Positions 7,299 to 17,862 of a stretch of DNA of 64,000 nt are shown piece by piece. Made by a program: the position numbers and the translations under genes. The first letter of the stretch is position 1. Each line of letters opens with the position of its first letter. Source of the DNA: Streptomyces sp. NBC_01237 (GTDB taxonomy: Bacteria > Actinomycetota > Actinomycetes > Streptomycetales > Streptomycetaceae); contig NZ_CP108508.1 of assembly GCF_035917275.1 (NCBI RefSeq), forward strand, positions 3,038,001-3,102,000, given 5' to 3'. The notes under the pieces were generated by a model. That model saw only the letters and a program-made list of their open reading frames with translations, made no database searches and was not told the origin of the DNA.

Positions 7299-10200
7299 GT
7301 GAAAGGCACCATTCTCATGCCCTTCCTCGTGACCCCGCGCCGACGCCGGGGGGCCGCCGCGCCCGTGACCGGCTCCGGCGGCGAATCCGGGCCGAGTCCG
7401 CACCGGTCCACGTTCCGGCCCGACATCGAAGGTCTGCGCGCGGTGGCCGTGGTCGCGGTCCTCGCCTTCCACGCCGGGATACCCGGTCTGGAAGGCGGGT
7501 TCGTCGGGGTGGACATCTTCTTCGTCATCTCCGGCTACCTGATCACCGGGCTGCTGGTCCGGGAGGCCATCACCACCGGCCGCATCCGGCTCGGCGACTT
7601 CTTCTCCCGCCGCGCCCGGCGGCTGCTGCCCTCGGCCGCCGTGGTGCTCGCCGCCGTGGCGGTGGCCGGTGCCTGGCTGACCGTACCGCTGCGGCGCACC
7701 GACCTGGAGTACGACGTCGTGGCGGCGGCGCTGTCCGTCGCCAACTGGCGGTTCGTCTCGCAGCGCACCGACTACCTCGCCGCCGGGCACGACCAGAGCC
7801 CGTTGCTGCACTTCTGGTCCCTCGCGGTGGAGGAGCAGTTCTATCTGTTCTGGGCCCCGCTGCTCGCGGTGCTCGTCGTCGTCGCGGCCCGCGCGGTCCG
7901 CCGGGGGCGGGCGGTGCGCGGCACCGTGGCCCTGGTCACGGCCGTGCTGGCCCTCGGGTCGCTCGCCCTGTCCCTGCACTGGACGGACTCCTCCGTATCG
8001 CTGGCGTACCTCGGTACGCCCTCGCGCGTCTGGCAGTTCGGTGCCGGGGCGCTGCTCGCCCTGCTGCCCTGGCACCTGATGCGCGGGCCGCGTCCGCTGC
8101 GCCTGCTGTGCGGCTGGGCCGGAGCCGCGGCGATCGTCTGGTGCGTCCTGTCGTACGACGCGAGCACCCCGTACCCCGGTTACGCCGCGCTCGTACCGAC
8201 GCTGGCCACGGCGGCCGTCATCCTGGCCGCGATTCCCGGCCGGGGCGAGCGGTACGTGGAGGGGCCGTACGGGGTCGGGCGGCTGCTGGCGGGGCGGGCG
8301 CCGCGAGCGATCGGGCGGCTCTCCTACAACCTCTATCTGTGGCACTGGCCCGTCCTCGTGCTGGCCGAGGCCCGGTTCGGGGCGCTCGGCTGGCCCGAGC
8401 GGACCGCCCTGACGGTGGCGTCCGCGCTGCCCGCCCTGGCCACCATGCGCTGGGTGGAGCAGCCGCTGCGCCGCAGCCGGACCGTCTCCGAACTCCCCCG
8501 GCGCGGACTGGCGGTGGGCATCTCGGCGATCATCCTGCCGGTGGTGCTGGCGCTGGTGGTCGGCACCACGACGCTCCGGCTGCTGGGCCCGGCCACCCCG
8601 GTCGACCTCCAGGGGCTCGCGCCGGGTGCCGCCTCCGGGCCCTCGCTCCTGGACCGGGGCGCCGGTGCCCCGCTCGCGGACGGGCCCGTGGTGCCCAACC
8701 CCGTGCAGGCGCGCAAGGACTTCCCGCCGGACGGTGAGTGCGAGGTCGCGCCGGCCGTGACCCGCAGCCCCACGTGCCTGTTCGGCGCGACGGACAGCCC
8801 GGACCGGATCGTGCTGCTCGGCGACTCGCACGCCGGGCAGTGGTTCTCACCCATGCTCGCGTTGGCGTCCGAACGCGGCTGGGCGCTCCAGGAGTTGGTG
8901 AAGCAGGGTTGCCCGCTGCCCCGACTGGCCGTGGACAGCCCGCAGTTGGGCCGCGTCTACCGGGAGTGCGACACCTGGCGGGCGGACGCGCTGGAGCGGC
9001 TGCGGAAGCAGCCCAAACCCAGGCTCATCGTGATCGCCTCGCTCAACCGCTACACCACCGACCCGGCGCTCCTCGCCCGCGGCTGGGAGGAGACGCTGAA
9101 GCCCCTGCGCGCTCTCGGGGCTCCGATCGTCTACATCGAGGACACCCCCGTACCCGGTACGGACATCCCCGCGTGCGTCTCCGGCCGCCCCGAGGACCCC
9201 GGAGCCTGCGCGTTCGCCCGGAAGGACGCCGTACCGGCCGATCCGCTGGCCCGGCGGATCGCGTCCGGAGCGCTGCCCGGTGTACGGAGCATCAGCGTGA
9301 ACCCCGTCCTGTGCCCGGGGGACGGTCCGGTCTGCCCCGCCGTACGGGACCGGGTCCTGCTCTACCGGGACGACGCCCATCTGACCAACGTGGCGGCCGT
9401 CGTCCTGACCCCCCGGCTGGAGCGGCTGCTCGGCGAATCCGGCGCGCTGCCCGCGCCCGGTGTACCCGTGACGCCCGCACCGAGCGCCCCCGGAAGGCCC
9501 GGGGCGGACGGGTGGACCGAGCTGTTGCGGGACGACTTCGAGGGCCCGGCGGGCAGCCGCCCGTCCGCCGCGCACTGGCAGTACGACCTCGGCACCTGCT
9601 ACCCGGGCTGCCCCGCGCCGCAGTGGGGCACGGGCGAGATCGAGACGATGACCGACTCGACGGACAACGTCCGCCTCGACGGGAAGGGCGCACTGGAGAT
9701 CGTCCCCACCAGGAAGGCGGGCGAGTGGAGTTCGGGCCGCATCGAGACCCGGCGCTCCGACTTCGCGCCGCCGCCCGGCGGGATGCTGCGGATCGAGGCG
9801 TCGATCGCGCTGCCGGACGTCACGGGGGCCGGGGCGGCGGGCTACTGGCCGGCCTTCTGGACCCTGGGGGCGCCGCTGCGTGACGGGTACACGGGCTGGC
9901 CGGGCGTCGGGGAGCTGGACATCATGGAGTCCGTCAACGGCCGGGACACCGTGTTCGGCAGCATGCACTGCGGCGTCATGGAGGGCGGCCCCTGCGAGGA
10001 GCCGGTGGGCCTGACCTCCGGGCCGCAGCCGTGCCCCGGTTGCCGTACGGCGTTCCACTCGTACGCCGTCGAGGTCGACCTCTCCCCCGGTGCGGAGCAG
10101 GTGCGCTGGTATCTGGACGGGCGCCTGTACCACCGGGTGACGGCCGCCGCGATGGACGGCCCGACCTGGAAGCGGGCGGTGGACCACGGGGTGTTCCTGA

Positions 10201-10337
10201 TCCTGAACGTGGCCGTCGGCGGCAAGCTGCCGCTCGCCGACGGGGCGAGTCCGGGCCCCGCCACCGAGCCCGGCCACCCGATGCGGGTCGACCGCGTCAC
10301 CGTCTCGGCCCGGGAGGGGACCGCCGCAGCCCGGTAG
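7299..10337 (+). CDS. Three-domain surface protein: membrane O-acyltransferase (AT3) + SGNH domain + GH16 glycoside hydrolase
   Basis: 1012 residues. Residues ~39–395 are an acyltransferase-3 (OafA-like) membrane domain: FRPDIEGLRAVAVVAV, FVGVDIFFVISGYLI, FFSRRARRLLPS, FWSLAVEEQFY, YNLYLWHWPVL. Residues ~480–715 are an SGNH domain with the Ser motif VLLGDSHAGQW and a late DDAHLT. Residues ~737–1012 are a GH16 fold with GELDIME (E872 nucleophile and E877 acid/base by family rule). AT3–SGNH proteins O-acylate extracellular glycans; GH16 enzymes cut or transfer beta-1,3/1,4-glucans or galactans. The added GH16 domain is unusual. The gene starts 6 bp after the GT2 synthase, implying that it modifies and trims that polymer. 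GTG 7299 is used; ATG 7317 after GAAAGG is an alternative. Confidence 0.88.
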   Translation: MKGTILMPFLVTPRRRRGAAAPVTGSGGESGPSPHRSTFRPDIEGLRAVAVVAVLAFHAGIPGLEGGFVGVDIFFVISGYLITGLLVREAITTGRIRLGDFFSRRARRLLPSAAVVLAAVAVAGAWLTVPLRRTDLEYDVVAAALSVANWRFVSQRTDYLAAGHDQSPLLHFWSLAVEEQFYLFWAPLLAVLVVVAARAVRRGRAVRGTVALVTAVLALGSLALSLHWTDSSVSLAYLGTPSRVWQFGAGALLALLPWHLMRGPRPLRLLCGWAGAAAIVWCVLSYDASTPYPGYAALVPTLATAAVILAAIPGRGERYVEGPYGVGRLLAGRAPRAIGRLSYNLYLWHWPVLVLAEARFGALGWPERTALTVASALPALATMRWVEQPLRRSRTVSELPRRGLAVGISAIILPVVLALVVGTTTLRLLGPATPVDLQGLAPGAASGPSLLDRGAGAPLADGPVVPNPVQARKDFPPDGECEVAPAVTRSPTCLFGATDSPDRIVLLGDSHAGQWFSPMLALASERGWALQELVKQGCPLPRLAVDSPQLGRVYRECDTWRADALERLRKQPKPRLIVIASLNRYTTDPALLARGWEETLKPLRALGAPIVYIEDTPVPGTDIPACVSGRPEDPGACAFARKDAVPADPLARRIASGALPGVRSISVNPVLCPGDGPVCPAVRDRVLLYRDDAHLTNVAAVVLTPRLERLLGESGALPAPGVPVTPAPSAPGRPGADGWTELLRDDFEGPAGSRPSAAHWQYDLGTCYPGCPAPQWGTGEIETMTDSTDNVRLDGKGALEIVPTRKAGEWSSGRIETRRSDFAPPPGGMLRIEASIALPDVTGAGAAGYWPAFWTLGAPLRDGYTGWPGVGELDIMESVNGRDTVFGSMHCGVMEGGPCEEPVGLTSGPQPCPGCRTAFHSYAVEVDLSPGAEQVRWYLDGRLYHRVTAAAMDGPTWKRAVDHGVFLILNVAVGGKLPLADGASPGPATEPGHPMRVDRVTVSAREGTAAAR

Positions 10338-10405
10338 GCGTTACGCGGGAGGCGTTACGCGGGAGGCGTTACGCGGGAGGCGTTACGCGGGAGGCGTTAC
10401 GCGGG
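10336..10405. repeat. Five tandem 14-bp units between convergent genes
   Basis: The unit AGGCGTTACGCGGG is repeated five times without error. It starts inside the stop codon of the acyltransferase–GH16 gene (10335–10337) and runs into the stop codon of the facing DUF418 gene (10397–10399). Each unit contains the near-palindrome GCGTTACGC and a TTA, which reads as a TAA stop on the minus strand. No spacers are present, so this is not a CRISPR array. Confidence 0.95.
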
Positions 10406-11668
10406 AGGTGGGGCCGGTCCTCGGCGGGGCCGGCCCCACAACGTTGCCGCGCGCAGCAGCCACTCCACCGGGCCGAGCCGGTGGCGCCGCATCAGGTGCG
10501 CGGAGACGACGAGCTGGCACCCGTAGAAGAGCAGCGCCCCGCCCAGGGCGGTGGCCGCGCCCACCCGGCCGTACAGCGCGGCACCGTAGCCCGTGAAGAC
10601 CAGGGCCATGACGAGGGACTGCGTCAGGTAGTTGGTCAGGGCCATGCGGCCCGCCGGGGCCAGCCGGGCGGCGAGGGCGGCGCCGCGCGGTGTGGTGAAC
10701 CAGAGCAGCAGGCCGCTCGCGTAGGCGGCGCTCAGCGCCGGGGCGGTGATCATGCCGACGACGAACAACAGGATCTCCCAGCGGGCGGAGAGCGGTCCGA
10801 CCGCGCCCGCCGCCATGAGCGCCCCGCCGGGCAGCCCCACGAGAAGCCCGCCCACGAGGATCCGGCGCAGCCGGTCGGCGCGGCCGACGATGCCGGTGAG
10901 CAGGTCGCGCCGGCCCGCCGCGTATCCGGCCAGGAAGGCGGCGACGACCATGCCGCCCATCATGAACAGCCCGGCCAGGATGTCCGGCCAGGCTCCGATG
11001 TTCGCGCGGATCACGTCACCCGCGCCGCCCCGGTAGGCGGCGGTCAGTTCGGCGGTCCGCTCGGCGAGGTCGGCGGCGTCGCCGCCGTCGGCCGGGTCCA
11101 GCAGGGTGACGGCCGCCGCGAAGAACAGATAGAGGGCGGCGACGGTTCCGTACACCCGGAGGGCGGCTCGCCACATCCGGGCCGGGGCGGCGCCGCGGGC
11201 GGCGAAGAGGATCAGGCCGAGCAGGGCGTAGACGGTGAGGATGTCACCGGTGTACAGCAGCGCGGCGTGCAGGAGGCCGAGGACGAACAGGGCGAGGAGC
11301 CGGCGCAGCATCCGCGGTGCGAAGCGTGCCCCGTCGCGTGCGGCCGAGTCCATCTGGAGCGTGAAGCTGTAGCCGAAGAGGAACGAGAACAGCAGGTAGA
11401 ACTTGGTCTGCACGAACATCGTGACCAGCCACAGCGCGGCGTAGTCCACGCCACCGGTGAGCGGGCCGCCACCGCGCCGGCCCTCGATCCCGGCCATGAC
11501 CAGCACGTTGGCGAGGAAGATGCCGCCGAGTGCGAAGCCGCGCAGGGCGTCGACCTCCACGATCCGGTGCCGCCGGGGCCCGGTCGGTATGCCCGGAGGC
11601 GCGGCGGCCGCCCCGGGGGCGGCGGAACGGGGCGGTTCATGGTGGTGCGACACGCGTCCCTCGAACAT
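10397..11668 (-). CDS. DUF418 family integral membrane protein
   Basis: A 423-residue protein with roughly ten hydrophobic segments. The N-terminal RIVEVDALRGFALGGIFLANVL block and the C-terminal VSAHLMRRHRLGPVEWLLRAATLWG block are the two conserved ends of DUF418, a family of unknown function distantly like membrane acyltransferases. ATG 11668 is used; a GTG at 11653 is an alternative. The C-terminus and stop codon lie within the 14-bp tandem repeat. A GPP34 gene lies 70 bp upstream on the same strand and may be co-transcribed. Confidence 0.85.
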   Translation of the reverse strand: MFEGRVSHHHEPPRSAAPGAAAAPPGIPTGPRRHRIVEVDALRGFALGGIFLANVLVMAGIEGRRGGGPLTGGVDYAALWLVTMFVQTKFYLLFSFLFGYSFTLQMDSAARDGARFAPRMLRRLLALFVLGLLHAALLYTGDILTVYALLGLILFAARGAAPARMWRAALRVYGTVAALYLFFAAAVTLLDPADGGDAADLAERTAELTAAYRGGAGDVIRANIGAWPDILAGLFMMGGMVVAAFLAGYAAGRRDLLTGIVGRADRLRRILVGGLLVGLPGGALMAAGAVGPLSARWEILLFVVGMITAPALSAAYASGLLLWFTTPRGAALAARLAPAGRMALTNYLTQSLVMALVFTGYGAALYGRVGAATALGGALLFYGCQLVVSAHLMRRHRLGPVEWLLRAATLWGRPRRGPAPPPA

Positions 11669-11737
11669 CGTGGTGGTGCCGCCCCTCCGGCCGGAGGGGC
11701 GGCTTCGGCCGTGCCCCGTTTCCGGGTCGGCGCGCGG

Positions 11738-12400
11738 TCAGCCCGCCGCGATGATCACGGTGACCGCGGTGACGGCGGTGACCACCGCCTGGACGTTGCG
11801 GATCGCTTCGCGGACGCTGTCGCCCGCCCACTGCCCGTCGGCGATCTCCGCCATGCGTGGGGCGATCTGCTTGCGCGGTACGTCGGGGAACGCCTGGCGG
11901 TGCATGTTCGCGGCGTGCAGGAGCGCGACCAGTCCGCTGGTACGGCTGTCCGGCTGAGCGCCGTCCAGGACGACGGCGCTCAGCCGGTCGCGCAGCTCCC
12001 GCTCCACGGAGCCGTCCGCTTCGGGATAGCGCCGTGTCGGGAACAGGCCCAGCGCCCGGTGCCGCTCCTCGGTCACCAGACCGCGCTCGCACAGACGGTC
12101 CACCGCCGCGCGCACGCCCTTGCTCTGGTCCTTCGTCAGCCAGTCGGCCGCCTTGCGCCTGCCGGAGCCCTTCGTCCAGGCGGCGATCCGTTCCAGCCGT
12201 CCGTCGAGCAGCGCGTCACCGGTCGGCGACGCGTCGGTCACCTCGATCCGGCCGCCGGTCACGGCGACCCGGCCCGCCATGGCGAGCTCCAGGAGAATGC
12301 CGCCCGCCACGCCCCAGCCCGCGGCCGTGCGCCCCTTCGCCGCGCCGCTTTCGTCGTCCAGCGACAGCAGCATGATCTCTTCGGCCAGCGTGACGGTCAT
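11738..12400 (-). CDS. GPP34 (GOLPH3-like) family phosphoprotein
   Basis: A 220-residue protein with the bacterial GPP34 pattern: LAEEIMLLSLDDESG at the start, GGILLELAMAGRV, then WLTKDQSKGVRAAVDRLCERGLV and GLFPTRRYPEADGSVE. The eukaryotic relatives bind phosphatidylinositol-4-phosphate and Golgi glycosyltransferases. Actinobacterial copies are common but their role is undefined. The C-terminal 20 residues are strongly hydrophobic and could insert into or lie on the membrane. The ATG at 12400 has the normal family N-terminus. It is oriented with the downstream DUF418 gene. Confidence 0.85.
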   Translation of the reverse strand: MTVTLAEEIMLLSLDDESGAAKGRTAAGWGVAGGILLELAMAGRVAVTGGRIEVTDASPTGDALLDGRLERIAAWTKGSGRRKAADWLTKDQSKGVRAAVDRLCERGLVTEERHRALGLFPTRRYPEADGSVERELRDRLSAVVLDGAQPDSRTSGLVALLHAANMHRQAFPDVPRKQIAPRMAEIADGQWAGDSVREAIRNVQAVVTAVTAVTVIIAAG

Positions 12401-12424
12401 CCGTCGTGTCCCCCTCGTTCGTTC

Positions 12425-12531
12425 GCCCTGGACGCCCTGCGTGTTCTGAGCGCCCTGTATGCCCTGGACGCCCTGCGTGTCCTGGGCGCCTGTATGCCCT
12501 GGACACCCCGCTTGCCCTGGGCGCCCTGTCG
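12425..12531. repeat. Three degenerate ~36-bp tandem units in the GPP34–TetR gap
   Basis: Units at 12425–12460, 12461–12495 (one base shorter) and 12496–12531 all begin GCCCTGGAC and share GCGCCCTGT or GCGCCTGT near the end. Between them they differ at several positions. The rest of the 12401–12597 gap holds no gene. The repeat is a likely slippage product with no assigned role. Confidence 0.8.
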
Positions 12532-12597
12532 CGTCCCGCGTCTCCTGCCCGTCCCGGGAGGAGAGACGCGCTCACCCGCCCCTGAGGTTGCCGGGCC

Positions 12598-13215
12598 CTA
12601 TGAACCGGCCGCCGCGTCGAACGCCCCCCGCGCCAGCCGGTGCAGCAGCTCCGCCGTCGCCGTACGGCCGGGGAGCGCCTCGGGGCGGGCCAGGTGCGGG
12701 GTGGAGTTCAGCAGGCCGAAGACGGCGTGGACGGTGACGCGGGCCTCGTCCTCGGCCAGGTCCGGGTAGAGCTCGCGGACGACGCCGACCCAGACCTCGA
12801 CGTACTGGCGCTGGAGCTGGCGCACCCGCTTGCGGTCCGTGTCGCGCAGGCGGTCCAGCTCGCGGTCGTGGAGGGTGATCAGGGGGCGGTCGTCCAGGGC
12901 GAAGTCGATGTGGCCCTCGATGAGCGCGTCGAGCAGGGCGCGCGGGGAGCCGTCCCCGTCGGCCGCGTCCTGCGACACGCGGAGCCGGCCGCCCGCCAGC
13001 AGGCGCTCGCTGATGCCCACCAGCAGTTCGGCGAGCATCGCGTCCTTGCCGGGGAAGTGGCGGTAGAGGCCGGGGCCGCTGATACCGACGGCGGCCCCTA
13101 TCTCATCGACGCCGACGCCGTGGAAGCCGCGCTCGGCGAAGAGGCGGGCGGCCTCCCGGAGGATCTGCTCGCGGCGGGTGGGAGCCGCGACGCGGGCGGC
13201 GGCATGGGTGCTCAT
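12598..13215 (-). CDS. TetR family regulator of the adjacent leucine-catabolism operon
   Basis: 205 residues. The N-terminal helix-turn-helix (residues ~14–60) reads REQILREAARLFAERGF, VDEIGAAVGIS and GLYRHFPGKDAML, followed by an all-helical ligand domain. It is divergent from accD1 across a 99-bp gap holding two 16-bp palindromes, so it probably represses the operon and itself. The inducer would be an acyl-CoA of the pathway (inference). An equivalent gene sits at the same place beside the accD1-accA1-hmgL-acdH operon in S. coelicolor, as I recall. Confidence 0.88.
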   Translation of the reverse strand: MSTHAAARVAAPTRREQILREAARLFAERGFHGVGVDEIGAAVGISGPGLYRHFPGKDAMLAELLVGISERLLAGGRLRVSQDAADGDGSPRALLDALIEGHIDFALDDRPLITLHDRELDRLRDTDRKRVRQLQRQYVEVWVGVVRELYPDLAEDEARVTVHAVFGLLNSTPHLARPEALPGRTATAELLHRLARGAFDAAAGS

Positions 13216-13238
13216 GGGGATTCATTCTAGACAGGGCC

Positions 13239-13254
13239 GTTAGCGCTCGTTAAC
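13239..13254. promoter_or_regulatory. Operator 1 for the TetR regulator
   Basis: GTTAGCGCTCGTTAAC is an imperfect 16-bp palindrome (12 of 16 positions symmetric), located 24 bp upstream of the TetR start codon. It differs from operator 2 at only two positions. Confidence 0.7.
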
Positions 13255-13267
13255 CTGAACGCAATGC

Positions 13268-13283
13268 GTTAACGCTCATTAAC
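13268..13283. promoter_or_regulatory. Operator 2 for the TetR regulator
   Basis: GTTAACGCTCATTAAC repeats operator 1 with a start-to-start distance of 29 bp and lies 32 bp before the accD1 ATG. Two near-identical palindromes in the divergent gap fit binding of two TetR dimers that shut both promoters. Confidence 0.7.
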
Positions 13284-13314
13284 AATCGCGGTACGGGCAA
13301 GGGGGCTCGACACG

Positions 13315-14937
<1,623 letters not shown>

Positions 14938-14944
14938 GGAACAG

Positions 14945-16900
14945 ATGACGATGTTCGACACCGTTCTGGTCGCCAACCGCGGCGAGATCGCCGTCCGGGT
15001 GATCCGGACCCTTCGGGAGATGGGGGTGCGCTCCGTCGCCGTCTTCAGCGACGCGGACGCGGACGCCCGGCACGTACGCGAGGCGGACACGGCGGTCCGG
15101 ATCGGCCCGGCGCCCGCCGCGATGAGCTACCTCAGCGTGGACGCCCTGCTGGACGCGGCCCGCCGCACCGGCGCGCAGGCCGTGCACCCGGGGTACGGGT
15201 TCCTCGCCGAGAACGCGGGCTTCGCGCAGGCGTGCGCGGACGCGGGGCTGGTCTTCATCGGGCCGCCCGCCCCGGCGATCTCCCTGATGGGCGACAAGAT
15301 CCGGGCCAAGGAGACCGTCGCGGCGGCCGGGGTGCCGGTGGTACCCGGCTCCTCGGGCAGCGGGCTCACCGACGCCCAACTGGCCGCCGCCGCACGTGAG
15401 ATCGCCATGCCCGTGCTGCTGAAGCCCTCGGCGGGCGGCGGCGGCAAGGGCATGCGGCTGGTCCGCGACGAGGCGCTGCTGGCGGACGAGATCGCGGCGG
15501 CCCGGCGCGAGGCCCGCGCCTCGTTCGGCGACGACACGCTGCTGGTGGAGCGGTGGATCGACCGGCCGCGCCACATCGAGATCCAGGTGCTGGCCGACAC
15601 GCACGGCCATGTGGTGCACCTCGGCGAGCGCGAGTGCTCGCTCCAGCGCCGCCACCAGAAGATCATCGAGGAGGCGCCGTCGGTCCTGCTGGACGAGGAG
15701 ACCCGGGCGGCGATGGGCGAGGCGGCCGTCCAGGCGGCCCGCTCCTGCGGATATGTCGGCGCGGGCACGGTGGAGTTCATCGTCCCGGGCGACGACCCCG
15801 CCGCGTACTGCTTCATGGAGATGAACACCCGTCTCCAGGTCGAGCACCCGGTCACCGAGCTGATCACCGGCCTCGACCTGGTGGAGTGGCAGCTGAGGGT
15901 CGCGGCGGGCGAACACCTCCCGTACGCCCAGAGCGACATCACCCTGACCGGGCACGCGATCGAGGCCCGGATCTGCGCCGAGGACCCGGCGCGCGGCTTC
16001 CTCCCCTCCGGCGGCACGGTGCTGGCCCTGCGCGAGCCGCGGGGCCACGGGGTGCGGACGGACTCCGGGCTCAGCGAGGGCGTGCCGGTCGGCAGCCTGT
16101 ACGACCCGATGCTCTCGAAGGTCATCGCGTACGGCCCCGACCGCGCCACCGCCGTACGCAAGCTGCGCGCGGCCCTCGCGGACACCGTGATCCTGGGCGT
16201 CCCGACCAACGCGGGCTTCCTGCGCCGCCTGCTGGCCCACCCGGCGGTGGTGGCGGGCGAGCTGGACACGGGCCTGGTGGAGCGCGAGGCGGACGGGCTG
16301 GTCCCGGACGGGGTGCCGGACGAGGTGTACGCGGCGGCGGCCGCGCTGCGGCGCGACGCGCTGGCTCCCCGGCCGGACGCGGGTGGCTGGACGGACCCCT
16401 TCTCCGTACCGAACGGCTGGCGCACGGGCGGCGCGCCTGCCCCGCTCGTCTTCCCGCTGCGGGTGCCGGGCAGTGAGCCCTCGGCCCACTCGGCGCCCGG
16501 CGGTTCGACGCTCACCCCGGACGGTGTGAGCGTCGAACTCGACGGCGTCACGCACCACTTCCACCGCAGCGGCCACTGGCTGGGGCGCGACGGCGACACC
16601 TGGCACGTCCAGGACCACGACCCGGTCGAGGCGTCTCTGAGCGGCGCCGCCCGCGCCGGGGCCGACACGCTGGCCGCCCCGATGCCCGGGACCGTCACGG
16701 TGGTGAAGGTGGCCGTCGGGGACGAGGTCGTAGCCGGGCAGAGCCTGCTGGTGGTCGAGGCGATGAAGATGGAGCACGTCATCTCCGCCCCGCACGCCGG
16801 CACCGTCACCGAACTGGACGTCACCGCAGGAGCCACGGTCGCCATGGACCAGGTCCTGGCCGTGGTGGCGCCCGCAGCCGCAGCCGGGGAGGAATCATGA
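14945..16900 (+). CDS. accA1: Acyl-CoA carboxylase alpha subunit (biotin carboxylase + BCCP)
   Basis: 651 residues. Biotin carboxylase (residues ~1–450): [28 protein letters not shown], the glycine-rich ATP loop [14 protein letters not shown], and [16 protein letters not shown] linker follows, then a C-terminal biotin-carrier domain with EAMKMEH (biotinyl-Lys608). It carboxylates its own biotin with ATP and bicarbonate and supplies AccD1. The ATG at 14945 follows the accD1 stop by 7 bp; the stop overlaps hmgL by 4 bp (ATGA), a sign of translational coupling. Confidence 0.94.
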   Translation: MTMFDTVLVANRGEIAVRVIRTLREMGVRSVAVFSDADADARHVREADTAVRIGPAPAAMSYLSVDALLDAARRTGAQAVHPGYGFLAENAGFAQACADAGLVFIGPPAPAISLMGDKIRAKETVAAAGVPVVPGSSGSGLTDAQLAAAAREIAMPVLLKPSAGGGGKGMRLVRDEALLADEIAAARREARASFGDDTLLVERWIDRPRHIEIQVLADTHGHVVHLGERECSLQRRHQKIIEEAPSVLLDEETRAAMGEAAVQAARSCGYVGAGTVEFIVPGDDPAAYCFMEMNTRLQVEHPVTELITGLDLVEWQLRVAAGEHLPYAQSDITLTGHAIEARICAEDPARGFLPSGGTVLALREPRGHGVRTDSGLSEGVPVGSLYDPMLSKVIAYGPDRATAVRKLRAALADTVILGVPTNAGFLRRLLAHPAVVAGELDTGLVEREADGLVPDGVPDEVYAAAAALRRDALAPRPDAGGWTDPFSVPNGWRTGGAPAPLVFPLRVPGSEPSAHSAPGGSTLTPDGVSVELDGVTHHFHRSGHWLGRDGDTWHVQDHDPVEASLSGAARAGADTLAAPMPGTVTVVKVAVGDEVVAGQSLLVVEAMKMEHVISAPHAGTVTELDVTAGATVAMDQVLAVVAPAAAAGEES

Positions 16901-17853
16901 CCGCACGACCGCACGGGCTGCCCATGGAGGTGCCCGCCCAGGGCCTGCCGGCCCGGGTCCGCATCCACGAGGTCGGGGCCCGCGACGGCCTCCAGAACGA
17001 GAAGGCCGTCGTCCCGACCGAGGTGAAGGCGGAGTTCATCCGCCGGCTCGCCGTCGCCGGGCTCACGACGATCGAGGCGACGAGCTTCGTCCACCCCGAG
17101 TGGGTGCCCCAACTGGCCGACGCGGAGAAGCTGTTCCCCCTGCTCGGCGACATCGCGGACGTCGGGGACGTGGCGCTGCCGGTCCTCGTGCCGAACGAGC
17201 GCGGTCTGGACCGGGCGCTGGCGCTCGGGGCCCGCCGGATCGCCGTGTTCGGCTCGGCGACCGAGACGTTCGCCGCCCGCAATCTGAACCGGACCGTCGA
17301 CGAGTCGCTCGCCATGTTCGAGCCGGTCGTGGCCCGCGCCAAGGCGGACAAGGTGCATGTGCGCGGCTATCTCTCGATGTGCTTCGGCGACCCGTGGGAG
17401 GGCCCCGTCCCCGTCCACCAGGTCGTCCGGGTCGCCAGGGCGCTGATGGACCTGGGCTGCGACGAGCTGTCCCTCGGCGACACGATCGGCGTCGCCACCC
17501 CCGGCCACGTACAGGCGCTGCTCTCCGAGCTGAACGAGGGGGGCGTGCGCACCGACACCATCGGGGTGCACTTCCACGACACGTACGGCCAGGCTCTGTC
17601 CAACACCCTCGCCGCGCTCCAGCACGGGGTGAGCACCGTGGACTCCTCCGCGGGCGGCCTCGGCGGCTGCCCTTACGCGAAGAGCGCGACGGGCAATCTC
17701 GCCACCGAGGACCTCGTGTGGATGCTCGACGGCCTCGGCATCGACACCGGGGTCGACCTCGACGTGCTCACCGCCACCAGCGTGTGGCTCGCCGAACAGC
17801 TGGGCCGCCCCAGCCCCTCCCGTACCGTCCGCGCGCTCTCCCACAAGGAGTGA
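16897..17853 (+). CDS. hmgL: Hydroxymethylglutaryl-CoA lyase
   Basis: A 318-residue TIM-barrel enzyme that splits HMG-CoA into acetoacetate and acetyl-CoA, the last step of leucine degradation. Signatures: [11 protein letters not shown] with the metal/substrate Arg-Asp, [31 protein letters not shown] with the metal HxH, and [18 protein letters not shown] with the catalytic Cys loop. It overlaps accA1 by 4 bp and is followed by acdH after 9 bp. Confidence 0.94.
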   Translation: MTARPHGLPMEVPAQGLPARVRIHEVGARDGLQNEKAVVPTEVKAEFIRRLAVAGLTTIEATSFVHPEWVPQLADAEKLFPLLGDIADVGDVALPVLVPNERGLDRALALGARRIAVFGSATETFAARNLNRTVDESLAMFEPVVARAKADKVHVRGYLSMCFGDPWEGPVPVHQVVRVARALMDLGCDELSLGDTIGVATPGHVQALLSELNEGGVRTDTIGVHFHDTYGQALSNTLAALQHGVSTVDSSAGGLGGCPYAKSATGNLATEDLVWMLDGLGIDTGVDLDVLTATSVWLAEQLGRPSPSRTVRALSHKE

Positions 17854-17862
17854 AACACCACC

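Noticed and set aside
5466..8831. A very long open frame (over 1100 codons) on the minus strand opposite the GT2 and acyltransferase genes
   Set aside because: It is the antisense shadow of high-GC coding DNA: Arg/Gly/Pro-rich translation, no ribosome site, and the plus-strand genes carry recognisable domains throughout.
10336..10405. Possible CRISPR array
   Set aside because: The units are 14 bp and directly adjacent with no spacers, and no cas genes are in the window.
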